DNA from: Nymphaea colorata | Lineage: Eukaryota; Streptophyta; Magnoliopsida; Nymphaeales; Nymphaeaceae | Assembly: GCF_008831285.2 (NCBI RefSeq) | Contig: NC_045140.1 | Span: 14,156,233-14,220,232 of the forward strand | Length of the DNA: 64,000 nucleotides | Reading direction: 5' to 3' | Shown here: one piece after another, positions 60,886 through 64,000 of the stretch | How the letters are laid out: every line of letters starts with the position of its first letter | Numbering within the stretch: the first letter of the stretch is position 1 | The notes under the pieces: generated by a model | The model's input: the letters and a program-made list of their open reading frames with translations, nothing else | What the model was told of the DNA's origin: nothing | Database searches by the model: none | Program-made: the position numbers and the translations under genes

Positions 60886-63024
60886 TGTACACATTGTCAC
60901 AAATCAGGACATTCTGTTGACTTCTGTTGGGATCTTCACCCTGAGAAGAGACTTGTTCGTGGTCGCCCTCCGTCTAGTCGGCGAGGTTCTCTTGTGCAGG
61001 ACTCAACTCAGAGTGGTTCTTCAAGTGGTGAAAAATCGAGGCTTTCCCCTGATCAAATCAAGGAACTACAAGCTTACATCAGTCGCCTTTCTACTACGTC
61101 AGAGGACACATCTACGTCTGATGGAGCTAAATTAGCTCAGGCTCTTGTTGCTACTAGTGATCAAGGTAATTCCTCTCCCAGTGATTGGATTGTTGATAGT
61201 GGGGCTACTCATCATATGACCGGGGACCCTAAGATGTTTCAAGAATACAAGTTGACTTCTGGGCAGCAGCGTGTTTCTATGGCTAATGGTTCTTCTATTT
61301 CTGTGGCTGGAAAAGGGAGTTTAACATTACTGAACAAATATTGTCTTCATAATGCCCTGCATGTTCCTAATATTCTCGTGAATTTGTTATCTGTCAGCAA
61401 TATTACCAAAGAGCTAAACTGTAATATAATATTCTCTGCTGATCGTTGTTTACTGCAGGACTTGGGGACGGGGCAGAAGATTGGGATTGGTTCGGCTATT
61501 GATGGTCTCTACAGAATGCCAGTACAGGTTGCCTCTGCTTTGATTTCAACCACCAGTGGGCAGTTATCTGACGTGGAGGACAGATCCACTATTATGCGCT
61601 GGCACGAGAGACTTGGTCATCTTCCTTTTCAGTTGATTAAACAATTGTTTCCTAAGATGTTTCGGTCTGTTTCTTTGGACACCTTCGCCTGTGAAGTGTG
61701 TCAGTTGTCTAAGCATGTTAGGGCCTCGTACCCTATTTCGTTCAATAAAACCAGCCGTCCTTTTGCTTTGGTTCACTCTGATGTTTGGGGTCCTTCGGGA
61801 GTGCCCACCGGTCGTGGTTTTCATTATTTCATGACTCTTATCGATGACTACTCTCGGTGTACGTTCGTGTACTTGTTGAAAGAACGTAGTGAGGTTCCCG
61901 GCATTGTCAAAAACTTCGTTGCATTTGTTGAAACTCAATTCCAAACCCATGTTCAGACCCTTCGTACTGACAATGCTCGAGAGTATGTCTCCCTATCCCT
62001 TGATGACTTCTTGCGAAGCAATGGTATTATACATGAAACATCCTGTAGCTACACACCTCCTCAGAATGGCGTGGCTGAAAGGAAGAACCGTCATTTGTTA
62101 AATGTCACCCGGGCCATTATGTTTCAACGTCAGGTCCCTAAGCGGTACTGGGGTGATGCACTTCTCACTAGTGCTCATCTCATTAACCGTATGCCTACTC
62201 GTGTGTTGAATGGTCATTCCCCTTATTCTGTTTTGTGGCCTAATCAGAGTCCCTGGCCTTTGACCCCTCGGGTGTTTGGGTGTATTTGCTTTGTCCATGA
62301 TCATAGTCCCACTCTCAAGAAACTTGATCCTCGGTCCATCAAAGCGGTCTTTTTGGGGTATTCCTCCACTCAGAAAGGATACAAGTGTGTTGACCCTAGC
62401 ACTTCCAGAGTCTATGTCTCCAGGGATGTTACCTTTCATGAACATGAGGCATACTTTCCTGCGAATCCTCTTCAGGGGGAGTGTTTAGGTGAGAGAGTGG
62501 ACGAGTATTCTTCGCATCAGTTGATTCAGTTCACAGATTTCTTGGATTACACGGCTAGTTCTTCGAGTGTGAGTGTGGTTGACACAGTCAGTGAGGACAG
62601 AGACAGTCAGATGGAAGGGGGCCCTGTGGAAGAACAGTCCCGTGATCATTTGTTTGGTCAGGTATACAACAGGAAGAAGAATGATGTGATGGAGGTTGTT
62701 GATGTTACCAATCCCGATCTTGTGAGCTCCCCGGATGATCCAAGTCCAATCAATGAAGATCTTCCCATAGCCCTACGCAAAGGCACCAGGTCATGTACTT
62801 CTCATCCTATTCAGAGATTTGTCTCGTATGCTAAACTCAGTAAAGACTACAAATGCTTTATTACCTCTTTATCTATGGCTGTTATTCCCAGGTCAGTGGA
62901 GGATGCCAGGGAGGATCCCAAATGGCTACAGGCCATGACAGAGGAGATGGACGCCCTGACAAAGAACAATACGTGGGAGGTTGTTGATATTCCTAATGGA
63001 ACTCACTTAGTTGGTTCCAAGTGA
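60886..63024 (+). pseudogene. Element C zinc knuckle, protease, integrase and RT start, between two TGA codons
   Basis: The same frame as gag continues with the CCHC knuckle, then the protease motif DWIVDSGATHHMT (catalytic Asp codon 61195). The integrase zinc region (WHERLGHLP, CEVCQLSKH) follows, and the integrase core has catalytic codons 61780 (SDVWGP), 61969 (RTDNAR) and 62077 (GVAERK), with 35-residue spacing between the last two. The copia C-terminal integrase region (FGCICFVHDHSP, FLGYSSTQKGY) and the RT start (MDALTKNNTWEVV) come next. The frame ends with GSK followed by TGA at 63022-63024, where the family has Trp (TGG). All listed catalytic residues are present. Confidence 0.93.
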
Positions 63025-64000
63025 GTGTTTACTGTGAAGTACAAACCTGATGGCACTGTAGAACGCTATAAAGCTCGTCTTGTTGCAAAGGGGTTTAGCC
63101 AGAAATATGGGATTGACTATCTTCAGACGTTCGCTCCCGTTGCTAAACTGAAGACAGTAAGGGTCATCTTAGCTCTGGCAGTACAAAAGAAGTGGAGCAT
63201 GGACCAACTTGATGTCAAGAACGCCTTCTTGAATGGTCACCTTGAGGAAGAAGTCTATATGAGCATGCCGCCTGGATATGCGCAGAAAGGAAAGTGTTGT
63301 TATCTCAAGAAAGCATTGTATGGCCTCAAGCAGTCCCCTAGAGCGTGGTTTGAAAGACTAAGGGTTGTGATGAAGACTAATGGATATAAACAGGGAAATG
63401 GTGATCACACCCTCTTCATCAAGCAGAGAAATGGTCTGGTGAGCCTCCTACTAGTATATGTTGATGATATGATTGTCACAAGTGATGACGAAGAAGAAAA
63501 AAGGAAGATGAAAGAAACGTTAGCTGCTGAATTTGACCTCAAAGATTTGGGTAAACTGAGGTATTTTTTGGGAATTGAGATTGCTATATCTGAGACTGGT
63601 CTTGTTATGAGCCAAAGGAAATACACTTTGGACCTTCTAAAAGAGACAGGTAAACTGGGATGCAGGCCCTTTCTTACTCCAATGGAGTCTGGCACAAGGA
63701 TAAGTATCAAAACTGGGACGATCTTGGATGAGGAAGGAAAAGGGAGGTATCAGCGGCTGGTTGGTAAACTCATTTATCTCACCCTTACTCGCCCGGATAT
63801 TACGTATGCTGTGGGTGTGTTAAGTCAGTTTATGCATGCCCCTACTGATTGTCATTGGAAAAGTGCTGAAAGAGTATTGGGATACTTAAAGAATGACCCA
63901 GGGAAAGGACTGCTCTATACTCGACAAAGTCAACTCAGTATTGAAGGATACTCTGACGCCGACTGGGCAGGTTGCACAGATACTAGAAGGTCTACCACAG
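63025..64000 (+). pseudogene. Element C reverse transcriptase and RNase H start, cut by window edge
   Basis: After the second TGA the frame stays open to the end of the window. It encodes VERYKARLVAKGFSQ, QLDVKNAFLNGHLEEE, LYGLKQSPRAWF, the YVDD catalytic box at 63457-63468, LRYFLGIEIAI, LTRPDITYAVGVLSQF and the RNase H start YSDADWAG. The RT active site is intact. With no start codon of its own it depends on the upstream frame and is silenced by the TGA unless read through. Confidence 0.92.

Larger units (their letters stand above)
59463..64000 (+). mobile_element. Ty1/copia LTR retrotransposon C, right end outside the window
   Basis: A 282-bp 5' LTR, a tRNA-Met primer site, a long GC-rich leader, gag, protease, integrase, RT and the start of RNase H follow in copia order. 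The element interrupts a repeat whose uninterrupted copies are at about 52305 and 58255, which fixes the insertion point after AATGC (59458-59462), the predicted target duplication. Gag-pol is a single frame broken only by two TGA codons (60883-60885 and 63022-63024). The 3' LTR lies beyond base 64000, so its age cannot be estimated here. Confidence 0.94.

Noticed and set aside
60070-60900. 276-codon minus-strand open frame opposite gag of element C
   Set aside because: It is a shadow of the plus-strand gag frame in GC-rich sequence; the plus strand has the copia capsid motifs.
61564-62445. Minus-strand open frames opposite integrase of element C
   Set aside because: Shadows of the integrase frame, which carries all three catalytic acidic residues on the plus strand.

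Overview
This is nuclear DNA from a flowering plant. The window is AT-rich, full of long (TA)n, (CT)n, (GT)n and (GA)n microsatellites, and carries three Ty1/copia LTR retrotransposons primed from plant initiator tRNA-Met. The host-gene remnants are broken up by GT...AG introns and belong to plant families (BSL kelch phosphatase, PDR-type ABCG transporter, DUF21/CNNM protein, VIP/VIH inositol pyrophosphate kinase, FAX-type plastid fatty acid exporter). I cannot place the species from the sequence alone.

Layout. 1-3621: AT-rich intergenic DNA with microsatellites, a GTACC-rich repeat and a purine-rich minisatellite. 3622-14170: an old copia element (A, 174/175-bp LTRs, target duplication ATATG) with a young copia element (B, 5589-10959, 465/474-bp LTRs, target duplication TCACC) nested in its protease region. 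14171-29050: gene-poor DNA with alternating purine-pyrimidine islands, a 102-bp near-perfect palindrome and several duplicated blocks. 29057-55299: partial host genes on both strands, each with exons and introns kept but ends missing and most with frameshifts or stops: FAX-like (-), VIP/VIH kinase (+), PDR transporter (+), an unrecognised repeat protein (+), an unrecognised terminal exon (+), an unrecognised three-exon fragment (-), DUF21 (-) and BSL kelch (-). 50935-59462: a patchwork of direct repeats, including a tandem duplication. 59463-64000: copia element C (5' LTR, gag, pol up to RNase H), running off the right edge.

No host gene in the window looks complete. The most interesting part is the 26-kb mosaic of gene fragments, above all the place where BSL exons run directly into DUF21 exons on one strand, flanked by two copies of a block holding a BSL exon. 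This resembles gene-fragment capture by Helitron- or Pack-type elements, or repeated segmental duplication and decay. I could not find defining transposon ends by eye. Similarity calls rest on recalled family motifs, not on a database search.
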